Positions 47,101-54,947 of a stretch of DNA of 64,000 nt are shown here, piece after piece. Position 1 is the first letter of the stretch. Every line of letters begins with the position of its first letter. The DNA is from GCA-002726655 sp046582185 (GTDB lineage: Bacteria; Pseudomonadota; Gammaproteobacteria; Pseudomonadales; Azotimanducaceae): the NCBI GenBank assembly GCA_046582185.1, contig JAYGEX010000040.1, forward strand, positions 186,001 to 250,000. The letters are read 5' to 3'. The notes under the pieces are model-generated. The model was not told the DNA's origin. It saw only the letters and a program-made list of their open reading frames with translations, and did not search any database. The position numbers and the translations under genes are program-made.

Positions 47101-47992
47101 TTGCCTCAACTACATCACAGATTTCCGTCAGTAAGGAACGTGCTTCACCATAGGCGCCTACAGCTTTCAGGGCGGCAACCAGATTAACTCGCGTCTCAAT
47201 CGTCGATTGGTGAGCGCCCCCAAGACTGCTGGTAAGCGTGGCAACAACAAAATCATTGATTCCCTGCGCATCATCCGACGCACCTGCTGCGGTGTAGAGT
47301 TCCCCCATCAGGGCATAAATTTGTAAAGTCTCGGGGTGCTCATCTCCAAGGATATTTGAGGCGATTGCGACAGCCTCGTTGTAATAAGTATCGGCCTCTT
47401 CGGCCATTCCAAGCTGACGATAGGCAAAGCCAAGGTCTCTCGCCGCAGCAGCAGTTAACCAATGCTCCGGGCCAAGCATATCCTGGGCGAGAAGAAGAAC
47501 GCCGTCCTGAACAGCTATTGCCGCTTCGAAGTCACCGGTTTCCATTAGAAATGCAGCCTCGGCACTCATCTCTTCATAGGCCTCCGGAACTTCAAGCTGT
47601 TCATCATCAACCTGGCTCGCGGCTTCCAGAGAGAGCTCTATCCATTCCGGAATCGAAGAGTACAAGAGTGTGATTTCCTCATTCACCCGTTGCAGCTCGG
47701 ACTTGTCAGGCTGTTGAATGGCAAGTTCCTGCAGGTTTAAGAGCATTTGTCCCGAGAGCTCAGGCATCCCTAATTCCGCCGCCAACATCCCGATTGCCTG
47801 CATAGCTTCAACATCGTCGGGATATTCGTCGAGCACACTAAGGTAGTGCTCAAGTGCTGACTCAAGATCTCCTGATTGCAACGCCTGCTCAGCAAGTGCT
47901 CTACTGTTTGAGATGGAATTATCCTCAGCATGAACTTGTATCATTACCAGAGATAATACGAGTACGAGACAGGAAATGGATTGCCTAATCAT
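44153..47992 (-). CDS. Exported TPR-CHAT protein (caspase-like peptidase)
   Basis: A 1279-residue protein with a signal peptide (residues 1-22, ending VHA), about 15 tetratricopeptide repeats from residue 30 to about 720 (for example EEAEQFVLGSLELRRSTLGEQH and AEPLYIRSIEILSDVRGDD) and a C-terminal CHAT domain. The caspase-type dyad is intact: His1100 in LHMATHGFF and Cys1182 in VVLSACETGLGE. CHAT proteins of this arrangement are peptidases that act on protein substrates chosen by the TPR part. Export places it in the periplasm, unlike cytoplasmic CRISPR-linked forms. There are no CRISPR or cas genes here. It is divergent from the TcuA-like gene. Confidence 0.92.
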   Translation of the reverse strand: MIRQSISCLVLVLSLVMIQVHAEDNSISNSRALAEQALQSGDLESALEHYLSVLDEYPDDVEAMQAIGMLAAELGMPELSGQMLLNLQELAIQQPDKSELQRVNEEITLLYSSIPEWIELSLEAASQVDDEQLEVPEAYEEMSAEAAFLMETGDFEAAIAVQDGVLLLAQDMLGPEHWLTAAAARDLGFAYRQLGMAEEADTYYNEAVAIASNILGDEHPETLQIYALMGELYTAAGASDDAQGINDFVVATLTSSLGGAHQSTIETRVNLVAALKAVGAYGEARSLLTEICDVVEASYGIWHPQTFSCLTQMAALESSTANFDESADLYDTIIARMTESLPSINAAALNILSQLAEVYREQGDYRQAKDLLSGVIFTAAQIGEIETSFTAKSYLGRVLNNEGDLTGAQSVTEEVLDYGLANWADRPLDIYNTLLELGVIYQRQGKLAQAESTYREALNGLTMLVGEMHPSTLVALNNLGQVYEETGMYDLAEPMLKKALGNFELSLGIENPQSSRARNNLALLFESQGNFREAEPLYIRSIEILSDVRGDDYTDTIAVRNNLAFLYMMMEDYDRSAGMFTRVLEQWSVLFGEDHQFTLKAMNNLGRINHKLGNLEEAEQFVLGSLELRRSTLGEQHVDVIRSMIDLGSIYIDQDRLSESDAMLTDALALAEKMLGNQHPYTFEALNSLARSKEAQNQLQAAVMLRQSGFARRSEFLDRMLWVTGENAREGYIRLHRPELNDYLALLTRTGYDQSGKLVIGASLQRKGLLLKVTSEIQQISQLSNDPKLKMYADKLREARKNLASLTLSGPTAQTQGRHVEALYDLEKVVNELQGVLGRASSRYRSSIAQISADSLSAVLPEGTALVDFLTYEEDGALKMLAGVAINEGGEVRYELVQYPDRSQVDDAIIEYRTIIQDDQADEDEQLEIGQIAYELVWQPIDDAIGDTEYVYLIPDGMLNILPFNALINLDEEYLIQTHDLHTLTSGRDLLPNGTKIAKGDYVILAGPDYNSEDVVSEEELSIARGRRSAALQMNIRGAGGGLRGLNFAPLPGAEEEGRIITEQVAKSNTPSVVFFGADAQEQVLADLTEAPEILHMATHGFFLKADDSLRKRLLKMQRGSELQVPPPGDNPLLRAGMAFAGINTNAQFLGDIDTVNDGILTALEVLDLNLSGTKLVVLSACETGLGEIHEGEGVYGLRRSFQEAGVAEVISSLWEVSDAGTQALMTSLYERILAGVPAREALRDTQLELMDSPEWGYPYVWSAFMIVGSYESAGITIQ

Positions 47993-48271
47993 TATGATAC
48001 CGGCCCTCAGTCATATTTGGATCCTTCAGGTGTATACCTACCCTTTTAGCTCTTTATTATCAATCATTGGATGATTACCGGATTAATCCTGTTCCTGTGC
48101 TGCCATTTTTTTCAAAGGAAAAAGAATACGGTTTTACCGACTCTGCTGTAGCACTGGATTATATGCCAGGGCCGATGATACATTGCGGGTCTGTCTATTT
48201 AATTTAATTTAGATAGTTTGATTCAGAGTTGTTTCACTTGCACTTGTCGAAACCAAAGGTAATTTTCCTAA

Positions 48272-49765
48272 ATGAGTAGTGATCATGACATCGTTGTTGT
48301 GGGAGCAGGTAATGCCGCGCTATGTGCCGCACTCGCCGCTCGTCAGTCGGGCCTCAAGGTGTTGGTACTGGAGCGGGCACCAGAATCCGAAAGAGGTGGG
48401 AATACCCGCTATACCGCTGGTGCCATGCGGTTTGTCTACAATGATGTTGATGATCTACGAGTCGTCATGCCAGACCTGAGCGACGCTGAGGTGGCGAATG
48501 CTGACTTTGGTTCTTACACTCGAGACAACTTTTACGATGACATGGGCAGGCTCACCCAATATAGAAGCGATCCGGATCTAACTGAAATGCTGATCGAAAA
48601 AAGCTTCGAAACAATCTGCTGGATGCGCGAACAGGGCGTTCGCTTTCTACCGATGTACGGCAGGCAAGCCTTCAAGATCGATGGCAAATTCAAATTCTGG
48701 GGAGGATTGACCGTAGAGGCATGGGGTGGCGGACCGGGTCTTATCGACAACCTATATGCAGCAGCTGAGAAGGTGAATATTCCAATCCGCTTCGACTGTA
48801 GAGCCCTGGAACTCGAATGTGACGACGATGGTGTTCAAGGCCTTATCGTCAAATACAAAGGGAAAACTGAGACGGTTCAGTGTAGGGCCGTCATTCTGGC
48901 CTGTGGAGGATTTGAGGCCAATAGTGAGTGGCGAACGAGATACCTTGGACCCGGCTGGGAATTAGCCAAGGTCAGGGGTACACGGTTTAACACTGGCGAT
49001 GGAATCAAAATGGGGCTTGACGCTGGCGCTGCTCCTCACGGTCATTGGTCTGGCTGTCATGCGGTCGGCTGGGACAGAAATGCACCTGAGTTTGGCGATA
49101 TTAATGTGGGAGATGGCTTTCAGAAACACTCCTACCCCCTTGGCCTGCTTATCAACGCCGATGGGCTGCGCTTTGTGGATGAAGGCGCAGATTTTAGAAA
49201 CTATACCTACGCAAAGTATGGCCGCGAAATACTTAAGCAGCCACAACAATTCGCCTGGCAAGTATTCGACGCAAAGGTTGAGACCTTGTTAAGAGATGAA
49301 TACAGGATTCGGGAAGTCACTAAGATTTCTGCGGCTACACTGGAAGAGTTGAGTGAAAAGATGGAAGGCGTCGATAGTAGGCAATGTTTGAAAACGCTGC
49401 AGGAATATAACGCGGCGGCTCAATCTGATGTACCATTTAACCCTGCTGTTAAGGACGGGCTCAGCACCACCGGACTTGATATCGATAAAACAAACTGGGC
49501 AAACAAACTGGACCAGCCCCCTTACAAGGCTTATCAGATAACCTGCGGCATTACCTTTACATTTGGCGGCGTTAGGATTAACCAAGAGGCTGAAGTAGTC
49601 AATCAGGATCAACAAGCGATTCCAGGTCTCTTTGCGGCGGGCGAACTTGTTGGAGGACTCTTCTATTTTAACTATCCCGGAGGTACAGGCCTGACATCCG
49701 GGGCAGTCTTCGGCAAGATCGCAGGAGAAAGCGCTGCCAGTTTTCTCCAACAATCATACCGCTAA
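48272..49765 (+). CDS. FAD-dependent dehydrogenase, TcuA (tricarballylate dehydrogenase)-like
   Basis: A 497-residue flavoprotein of the fumarate reductase/succinate dehydrogenase family. The N-terminal dinucleotide motif is VVVGAGNAALCAAL, with LVLERAPESERGGNTRYTAGAMR after it, the pattern of TcuA-type tricarballylate dehydrogenases. The C-terminal GLFAAGELVGGLFYFNYPGG block completes the FAD site. It would dehydrogenate a tricarboxylate or a similar acid. TcuB and TcuC are not adjacent, so the exact substrate is open. The PlsC gene follows 60 bases downstream in the same direction. Confidence 0.87.
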   Translation: MSSDHDIVVVGAGNAALCAALAARQSGLKVLVLERAPESERGGNTRYTAGAMRFVYNDVDDLRVVMPDLSDAEVANADFGSYTRDNFYDDMGRLTQYRSDPDLTEMLIEKSFETICWMREQGVRFLPMYGRQAFKIDGKFKFWGGLTVEAWGGGPGLIDNLYAAAEKVNIPIRFDCRALELECDDDGVQGLIVKYKGKTETVQCRAVILACGGFEANSEWRTRYLGPGWELAKVRGTRFNTGDGIKMGLDAGAAPHGHWSGCHAVGWDRNAPEFGDINVGDGFQKHSYPLGLLINADGLRFVDEGADFRNYTYAKYGREILKQPQQFAWQVFDAKVETLLRDEYRIREVTKISAATLEELSEKMEGVDSRQCLKTLQEYNAAAQSDVPFNPAVKDGLSTTGLDIDKTNWANKLDQPPYKAYQITCGITFTFGGVRINQEAEVVNQDQQAIPGLFAAGELVGGLFYFNYPGGTGLTSGAVFGKIAGESAASFLQQSYR

Positions 49766-49825
49766 GTTACGACTCTATTCGATAATGACTGGCACAATAA
49801 TTAATGAAGGAAAGAGTAATTAAGA

Positions 49826-50443
49826 ATGGTTAATACAAACCATCCCGCCCGGCGCTGCAATCTGTTTGCCTATTCCCTCGGCAGATTTGTAATGAGGGTC
49901 TGCGGCTGGAATATCGAGGGACAGGTTCCAGACAGCAAAAAGATGATTATCATCGCATCACCTCATACCAGCAATTGGGACTTTATATTTCTCCTTGGCG
50001 CGGCCTATTGCTTCCGCCTGAGCGTGAACTGGCTGGGCAAGAAGGGTCTGTTCCCACCCATCTGGGGTGCCTGGATGAGGTATCTTGGCGGCGTGCCTAT
50101 AGACAGATCAAAGAGTGGCAATATGGTGCAAAATTTGGCGGCCGACATTAAGGCTGCACCGAATTTTACCCTGGTTATTCCGGCTTCAGGCACGCGAAAG
50201 AAAACTGACTACTGGAAGTCAGGCTTTTACCAGATTGCACTGGCTGCACAAATTCCGGTTGTTTGTGGTTATCTGGACTACAAAAATAAAGTGGCTTGCC
50301 TGGGTTACACTTTTATTCCGACTGGTAATGTCGTTGAGGATATGGATAAGATACGCGAATTTTACAAACCCATTCAGGGGAAGAATCCTGAGAACACAAG
50401 CCGGATTCGACTTAGGGAAGAAGATGAGCAGGAACAGGGGTAG
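49826..50443 (+). CDS. PlsC-type lysophospholipid acyltransferase
   Basis: A 205-residue acyltransferase. The HX4D catalytic motif is HTSNWD (His47, Asp52), followed by KKGLFPPIWGAWMRYLGGVPIDRS and PASGTRKK in place of the common PEGTRS block. This is the shape of small 1-acyl-glycerol-3-phosphate-type acyltransferases that modify membrane lipids. It has no clear membrane helix beyond a hydrophobic N-terminal region. TcuA-like, PlsC and TM2 genes run in one direction with small gaps (60 and 6 bases). Confidence 0.88.
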   Translation: MVNTNHPARRCNLFAYSLGRFVMRVCGWNIEGQVPDSKKMIIIASPHTSNWDFIFLLGAAYCFRLSVNWLGKKGLFPPIWGAWMRYLGGVPIDRSKSGNMVQNLAADIKAAPNFTLVIPASGTRKKTDYWKSGFYQIALAAQIPVVCGYLDYKNKVACLGYTFIPTGNVVEDMDKIREFYKPIQGKNPENTSRIRLREEDEQEQG

Positions 50444-50449
50444 ACAAAT

Positions 50450-50749
50450 ATGGTGAGAGATCGAAACATCCTTGTTGCCTACCTGCTCTGGCTGCCGCTT
50501 GGCATATTCGGCGCTCACAAGCTTTACATGCGGCGCCCCATGATGGCGCTGTTATATCTTCTCACTGCTGGTTTTTTACTCATTGGATGGATCGTTGATC
50601 TATTTACCATGGGTGAACAGGTCGAGGCTTGTAACGAAAAGATATACCGAGAAGATCATGTAGAAGATCGTGAAGCCGACCTTGAAGATTATATCGATGA
50701 ACTGGAAGAGCAGGTAGAAGAGCTACAAGACCGCTTGCGCAGAAAGTAG
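50450..50749 (+). CDS. TM2 domain protein
   Basis: A 99-residue membrane protein. Two hydrophobic segments with the TM2 signature (LLWLPLGIFGAHKLYMRRP, then GFLLIGWIVDLFTMGEQV) are followed by an acidic coiled-coil tail with heptad-like repeats (EDYIDELEEQVEELQDRL). Function is unknown. It starts 6 bases after the PlsC stop. Confidence 0.88.
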   Translation: MVRDRNILVAYLLWLPLGIFGAHKLYMRRPMMALLYLLTAGFLLIGWIVDLFTMGEQVEACNEKIYREDHVEDREADLEDYIDELEEQVEELQDRLRRK

Positions 50750-50792
50750 CTCTCCTCCACCTATATTTGCAAGATCGACATTTGCAGGAACG

Positions 50793-51878
50793 TTATTGAT
50801 CAAACATAATAACGCTGCGAGCAACAGTTCCTGATTTCATATCTACAAATGCCTCATTGATATCACCCAGTCCAATTCGTTTTGACACCATTTCATCCAG
50901 ATGTAATTTACCCGCAAGATAAAAGTCGATAAACCGGGGCATATCAACACGGAATCGATTTGAGCCCATCATGGAACCCTGGATCTTCTTCTCTTGCAAG
51001 AATGCAGCGCCCATCAATTCTATTTTCACGCCAACGGGGATCATGCCGATGATCGTGGCTGTGCCGCCTGCTCTGATCATGCTGAATGCCTGCTCAGCAG
51101 TCTGTTTCAAGCCAATCGCTTCAAATGAATAGTGCACACCACCACCGGTAAGTTCCCTGACCTGCTCGACGGTATCTCCGTCATTTCCATTGATGATATC
51201 TGTTGCACCAAAGGTCTTTGCCATTTCCAGCTTTGATTCAACCATGTCGATGGCGATGATTCTACCGGCGCCGGCAAGCGCAGCCCCATTTATGCAGGAC
51301 AGGCCTATACCGCCACAGCCAATAACAGCAACCGTACTGCCAGGCTCAACCGCTGCCGTGTGGAACACGGCGCCAACGCCCGTGGTCACGCCACAACCAA
51401 TTAGTGCAGCGCGATCCAGCGGCATGTCTTCCCGAATCTTCACGATGGCATGCTCATGAACCAGCATTTGCTCTGCGAATGAACCCAGTTGCGCGAACTG
51501 CTGTACAACTTTCGTATCTTGCGACAAGCGTGGCTCTTCATCCGGGCCGCGTTTTGTCTCCGGGTTGGCACACAATGACATGTGTCCAGTGAGACACTCC
51601 TCACAATGCCCACAAAAGACAGAGAGACAAGTAATAACGTGATCACCCGGTTTTACATAAGAAACTGAGGAGCCAACCTGCTCAACAATTCCGGCAGATT
51701 CATGGCCAAGCACCATGGGCGTTTGTGCAGGGTACAAGCCTTCAAGAAAATGAAGATCGCTATGGCATACGCCTGCAGCTGCTGTACGTATTAATACTTC
51801 TCTAGGGCCTGGCTTGGAGATAGATATTTCCTCTATTTCCAGTGGCTGACCCACTTCTCTAAAAACTGATGCCTTCAT
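50793..51878 (-). CDS. Zinc-dependent alcohol dehydrogenase (class III-like)
   Basis: A 361-residue medium-chain dehydrogenase. The catalytic zinc ligand Cys38 (GVCHSDLHF), the GHE block (His59, Glu60) and the structural zinc cysteines Cys89, Cys92, Cys95 and Cys103 are all present. The NAD-binding motif is AVIGCGGIGLSCINGAALAGA. The length and pattern fit class III/glutathione-dependent-like or broad alcohol dehydrogenases, oxidising a primary alcohol or hydroxymethyl adduct. The terminal KSGTVARSVIMFDQ is usual. It converges with the TM2 gene. Confidence 0.9.
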   Translation of the reverse strand: MKASVFREVGQPLEIEEISISKPGPREVLIRTAAAGVCHSDLHFLEGLYPAQTPMVLGHESAGIVEQVGSSVSYVKPGDHVITCLSVFCGHCEECLTGHMSLCANPETKRGPDEEPRLSQDTKVVQQFAQLGSFAEQMLVHEHAIVKIREDMPLDRAALIGCGVTTGVGAVFHTAAVEPGSTVAVIGCGGIGLSCINGAALAGAGRIIAIDMVESKLEMAKTFGATDIINGNDGDTVEQVRELTGGGVHYSFEAIGLKQTAEQAFSMIRAGGTATIIGMIPVGVKIELMGAAFLQEKKIQGSMMGSNRFRVDMPRFIDFYLAGKLHLDEMVSKRIGLGDINEAFVDMKSGTVARSVIMFDQ

Positions 51879-51995
51879 TTCTCTTCTCCTTTGTTGAGGT
51901 GTTTCTAGTATCCTTTATACACGCCCTGCAGATAAATTACTAAAGCTCGCCAAAACTACTTACACCTTAAGACCTGACAAACAAATTTACGCACT

Positions 51996-52610
51996 ATGAA
52001 CCGATTTGAAATATTGGTAACCGGCTTTACACCCTTCGATGGCAGGGACATCAATGCTTCATGGATTGCGGCTTCATCTGCTGCAGGAGAAGGCATCACA
52101 AGGCTGGAAATTCCAGTGGTCCGGGGAAGCCCGGCGATACTACTCGATGAGTTCTGCCGCCTTTCATGCCCGGAGATCATTATCAGCCTGGGCGAAGGTC
52201 GCCCCGGCTGGTTTGATATTGAAACGATTGCACTCAACAAGAGAATGGAGCGGCCGGACAATGAAGGCAAACTACCTGAAGGCGCTCCAATTCTCGAAGG
52301 CGGGCCAGTATCCCGACAGTCAAGTGCAGATTCTGCGTTCTACCAGCGGATGCTCTGGCAAAGTGATTTCCCCGCGCGTATATCAACAAATGCGGGCCAA
52401 TTTCTGTGTGAAGAAACCTTGTACAAAATTGAACAGCTAAAGGAGTCTTATCCCAGGATTAAGCAAGTCTTATTCTGTCACGTGCCGCCCTTTGGCACCG
52501 ATATTCACATCAATGGATTGATGCAGCAATGCGACCAACCTTTGTTAAGCCGGTTTATCGCACTGTTGATTTCAGCTGCACGCAAACAAAGCGAATCCAA
52601 TAACAGCTAA
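51996..52610 (+). CDS. Pyroglutamyl peptidase I (C15)
   Basis: A 204-residue cysteine peptidase that removes N-terminal pyroglutamate. The expected residues are Glu76 in DIETIALNKR, Cys138 in STNAGQFLCEETLY and His162 in VLFCHVPPFGT, each about six positions earlier than in reference enzymes and in the same order. The opening EILVTGFTPFDGRDINASW matches. The catalytic cysteine context has Asn-Ala-Gly in place of Asp-Ala-Gly. It is cytoplasmic and convergent with the RraA gene. Confidence 0.88.
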   Translation: MNRFEILVTGFTPFDGRDINASWIAASSAAGEGITRLEIPVVRGSPAILLDEFCRLSCPEIIISLGEGRPGWFDIETIALNKRMERPDNEGKLPEGAPILEGGPVSRQSSADSAFYQRMLWQSDFPARISTNAGQFLCEETLYKIEQLKESYPRIKQVLFCHVPPFGTDIHINGLMQQCDQPLLSRFIALLISAARKQSESNNS

Positions 52611-52630
52611 GCCCCTTAAAGCTGGGCAGG

Positions 52631-53356
52631 CTAATGAATCTCCTCGAGATCAGCCCACGCTTTTCGCAACATTTCCATATTAAAACCTGGCTGTTTTGCG
52701 GCATCGATGATTACCCGCTCATTGGCGGCAATAGTCTCAGCTGCGGCTTTCACCTTTGCAGCAGCTTCTATGGGTATCACTACCGCCCCATGTTGATCAG
52801 CGTGAATGAGATCACCATGTCGAACTTTCATGCCGAATATTTCAATATCACATTCATACTCCTGCACATGAATATAGGCATGTGAAGGTCCGATGCTACC
52901 GGCAAGCATTTGAAAGCCTTCAATAATATCGGGAAGGTCCCTAACACTGCCGTCGGTGATGACGCCCAAAGAACCAAGACCTTTGTGAATGCTGGAGTTC
53001 ACTTCACCCCACCAGGCGCCGAATCCTCGCTTATCGCCGTCCATGTCCTGAATGACGGTAATCGTTGGTTGCGCGCCGGCACCCATGTATTGGTAATAGG
53101 CATCACGCTTGTCCCGGGCAGCACTTCCCCTCACAGAATCCGGCGCAAGCGCACTAATGGTCGCGGTCCTGGCAAAGCCGACCATCGGCGGCAATTCTGG
53201 TCGGGTGCAAATCAGATGAGATATTGTGAATCCATTGTCACGCCTTTCAGGGGAAGTTAGCTCCAGCGCATTACACACCGTCGGCGTATCAAGTGTTCGC
53301 AGTTGCGCAAGGACATTCTCATCTACCTTTTCGTTATGAGAAGTGGAATCGGTCAT
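52631..53356 (-). CDS. RraA family protein
   Basis: A 241-residue protein of the RraA/HMG-aldolase family. LDTPTVCNALELTSPE, the GSVRDLPDIIEGFQM loop and GDLIHADQHGAVVIPIEAAAKV are typical. Members are either RNase E inhibitors or class II aldolases for 4-hydroxy-4-methyl-2-oxoglutarate. The N-terminal extension (DSTSHNEKVDENVLAQL) and the longer length favour an aldolase-like role over the shorter RraA inhibitor. It converges with pcp. Confidence 0.85.
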   Translation of the reverse strand: MTDSTSHNEKVDENVLAQLRTLDTPTVCNALELTSPERRDNGFTISHLICTRPELPPMVGFARTATISALAPDSVRGSAARDKRDAYYQYMGAGAQPTITVIQDMDGDKRGFGAWWGEVNSSIHKGLGSLGVITDGSVRDLPDIIEGFQMLAGSIGPSHAYIHVQEYECDIEIFGMKVRHGDLIHADQHGAVVIPIEAAAKVKAAAETIAANERVIIDAAKQPGFNMEMLRKAWADLEEIH

Positions 53357-53520
53357 CAGGAACTCCTGGGATTGAATAATTCACACTGACTATATCGAAC
53401 CCCGAACCAGCAACCAACACCTGAACAAGTTAATAATGTTGAATTTTACACTTACGGCTCATTTTCTTTTGCATCTAAAGCGTGGATAATACGCCGATCA
53501 ATTTACGGGGGAGTAATTTC

Positions 53521-53907
53521 ATGGAATGTCCTAAGTGTAATGCGTCAATGGAAGAACACACACTCAGCACCCTTAAGGGCGGCGTTACTGTAGATAGATG
53601 TGTTGACTGTAAAGGTCTGTGGTTTGATATTGGAGAGGCTGAAGCCTTAAAAGATAAATGGATGTCCGATCACGTGGACAGCGGAGACCCGCAGGTAGGC
53701 CGCAATCAAAACAAGATTCGCGACGTGGATTGCCCCAGGTGCGGCAAACGCATGAAGAAGATGTCGGACCCTGTGCAGACTCATATTCAATACGAAGCAT
53801 GTGAAGAACATGGTATGTATTTCGATGCCGGGGAATTCACTGATTATAAGTATGAGACCCTAATGGACATCTTCAGGGATTTCGTCTTTGCCATTAGAAA
53901 GAGCTAA
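53521..53907 (+). CDS. Zinc-ribbon (zf-TFIIB) protein
   Basis: A 128-residue protein from the ATG at 53521, which has a GGGGGAG ribosome binding site about eight bases upstream; the frame is open a further 13 codons but without such a site. Two zinc ribbons: MECPKCNASMEEHTL...VDRCVDCKGLWFD and DCPRCGKRMKKM...EACEEHGMYFD. This is the zf-TFIIB family, with unknown function. A hairpin followed by T5 (53929-53962) is its likely terminator. Confidence 0.86.
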   Translation: MECPKCNASMEEHTLSTLKGGVTVDRCVDCKGLWFDIGEAEALKDKWMSDHVDSGDPQVGRNQNKIRDVDCPRCGKRMKKMSDPVQTHIQYEACEEHGMYFDAGEFTDYKYETLMDIFRDFVFAIRKS

Positions 53908-53928
53908 CACCGAAACTCATTTAGCCCT

Positions 53929-53962
53929 GGCTCGGCGTAAGCATCGGCTGATGAGCCTTTTT
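53929..53962 (+). terminator. Rho-independent terminator after zf-TFIIB gene
   Basis: The arms GGCTC (53929-53933) and GAGCC (53953-53957) are separated by 19 bases that contain an inner GGC/GCT pairing, followed at once by TTTTT. It lies 22 bases after the stop codon and before the convergent SDR gene end. Confidence 0.5.
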
Positions 53963-53988
53963 AATAGCCCTATTTTTTAGGTAAGTGC

Positions 53989-54738
53989 TCAGTGGGCGCC
54001 GCCATCCACCGCGATTATGGCGCCCGTTGTAAAGCTCGCTGCATCACTGGCCAGGTAAAGAGCCGCGCCAACTATTTCATCTGGCTGCCCGCCACGTTTC
54101 AGTGGAATGTTTTGTTCCGCTCTTGCATCAAATGCATCCATATCCCAGGCTTTGCTAATGTCGGTTAAAAACGGACCAGCCATAATACAGTTTACCCGAA
54201 CTTCCGGTCCGTAGGCATGAGCAAATGATCTGGTGATTGAATTTAGACCTGCCTTTGCTGCCCCATAAGGTTCGGCATGAGGGCTCGGAGTTACAGACGC
54301 TGTACTACTGATATTGATGATCGAGCCACCGCCAGCTGCCTGCATTCTCTTACCAACATTAGCACTAAGCCGAAATGGCCCTTTCAGGTTAACGCCGACG
54401 ACCTTGTCGAACAGATCCTCTGTCACTTCATCCAGGGATGGATAGTGCGGCGACATTCCCGCATTGTTTATCAACACATCAACCTGGCCAAAACTTTCGT
54501 AGACTGTATCAACCATTGCATCAAGCTCGCTCCATTTTCCTACGTGCGCGGACAGCGGTAACGCCTTAACTCCGAAGGCTTCAACCTCTTTAGCTGTCTC
54601 CAGGCAAGACTCGATCTTGCGACTGACAATGACAATGTGGGCGCCCTGTTCAGCAAAACCCAACGACATAGCTCTGCCGAGGCCACGACTGCCGCCAGTG
54701 ATGAGTACCACTTTGTCCTTTAGATTGAAATCTATCAT
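53989..54738 (-). CDS. Short-chain dehydrogenase/reductase
   Basis: A 249-residue classical SDR. It has the TGGSRGLG cofactor motif, NNAG at residues 91-94, NISSTAS with the catalytic serine at 144-145, and YGAAK (Tyr158, Lys162). The C-terminal NCIMAGPFLTDIS and GQPDEIVGAALYLASDAASFTTG are typical. It would oxidise or reduce an alcohol/ketone with NAD(P). The substrate is unknown. A 32-bp palindrome lies 53 bases upstream of its start. Confidence 0.9.
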   Translation of the reverse strand: MIDFNLKDKVVLITGGSRGLGRAMSLGFAEQGAHIVIVSRKIESCLETAKEVEAFGVKALPLSAHVGKWSELDAMVDTVYESFGQVDVLINNAGMSPHYPSLDEVTEDLFDKVVGVNLKGPFRLSANVGKRMQAAGGGSIINISSTASVTPSPHAEPYGAAKAGLNSITRSFAHAYGPEVRVNCIMAGPFLTDISKAWDMDAFDARAEQNIPLKRGGQPDEIVGAALYLASDAASFTTGAIIAVDGGAH

Positions 54739-54790
54739 CTCTTATCCTTCTCTTTAATCCAATTTTAGTAAGTTCTTGTCCTGAACCAAA

Positions 54791-54822
54791 GATTGCCGAG
54801 CTCGCGCGCGAGCTCGGCAATC
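54791..54822. repeat. Perfect 32-bp palindrome
   Basis: The left half GATTGCCGAGCTCGCG (54791-54806) is followed directly by its exact reverse complement (54807-54822), with no loop. It lies in the shared upstream region of the divergent SDR and ppc genes, so it is not a terminator for either. It could be a dimeric-regulator site, a cruciform-forming element, or a mobile-element footprint. I did not find a second copy in the window. Confidence 0.85.
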
Positions 54823-54922
54823 CCTGGCAAGTGATTGATTAATGCAGCTAACAATATTTTTATTCCGCATTTTATTTTAGAAATATATACTTTTCGGACA
54901 GGAACCAGCTACTATTGTACGC

Positions 54923-54936
54923 ATCATTCGAATGAT
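54923..54936. promoter_or_regulatory. 14-bp palindrome before ppc start
   Basis: ATCATTCGAATGAT is a perfect palindrome ending 11 bases before the ATG at 54948. It overlaps the region where a ribosome binding site would be. It may be an operator or a short hairpin at the translation start. Confidence 0.45.
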
Positions 54937-54947
54937 TTACTGTAGGA

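Noticed and set aside
44153..47992. CHAT protein as part of a CRISPR-guided caspase system
   Set aside because: No repeat array or cas gene in the window, and the protein is exported, so the gRAMP/Csx29 arrangement does not apply.
54791..54822. Palindrome as a Rho-independent terminator
   Set aside because: Both flanking genes start, rather than end, beside it, and no U-run follows on either strand.
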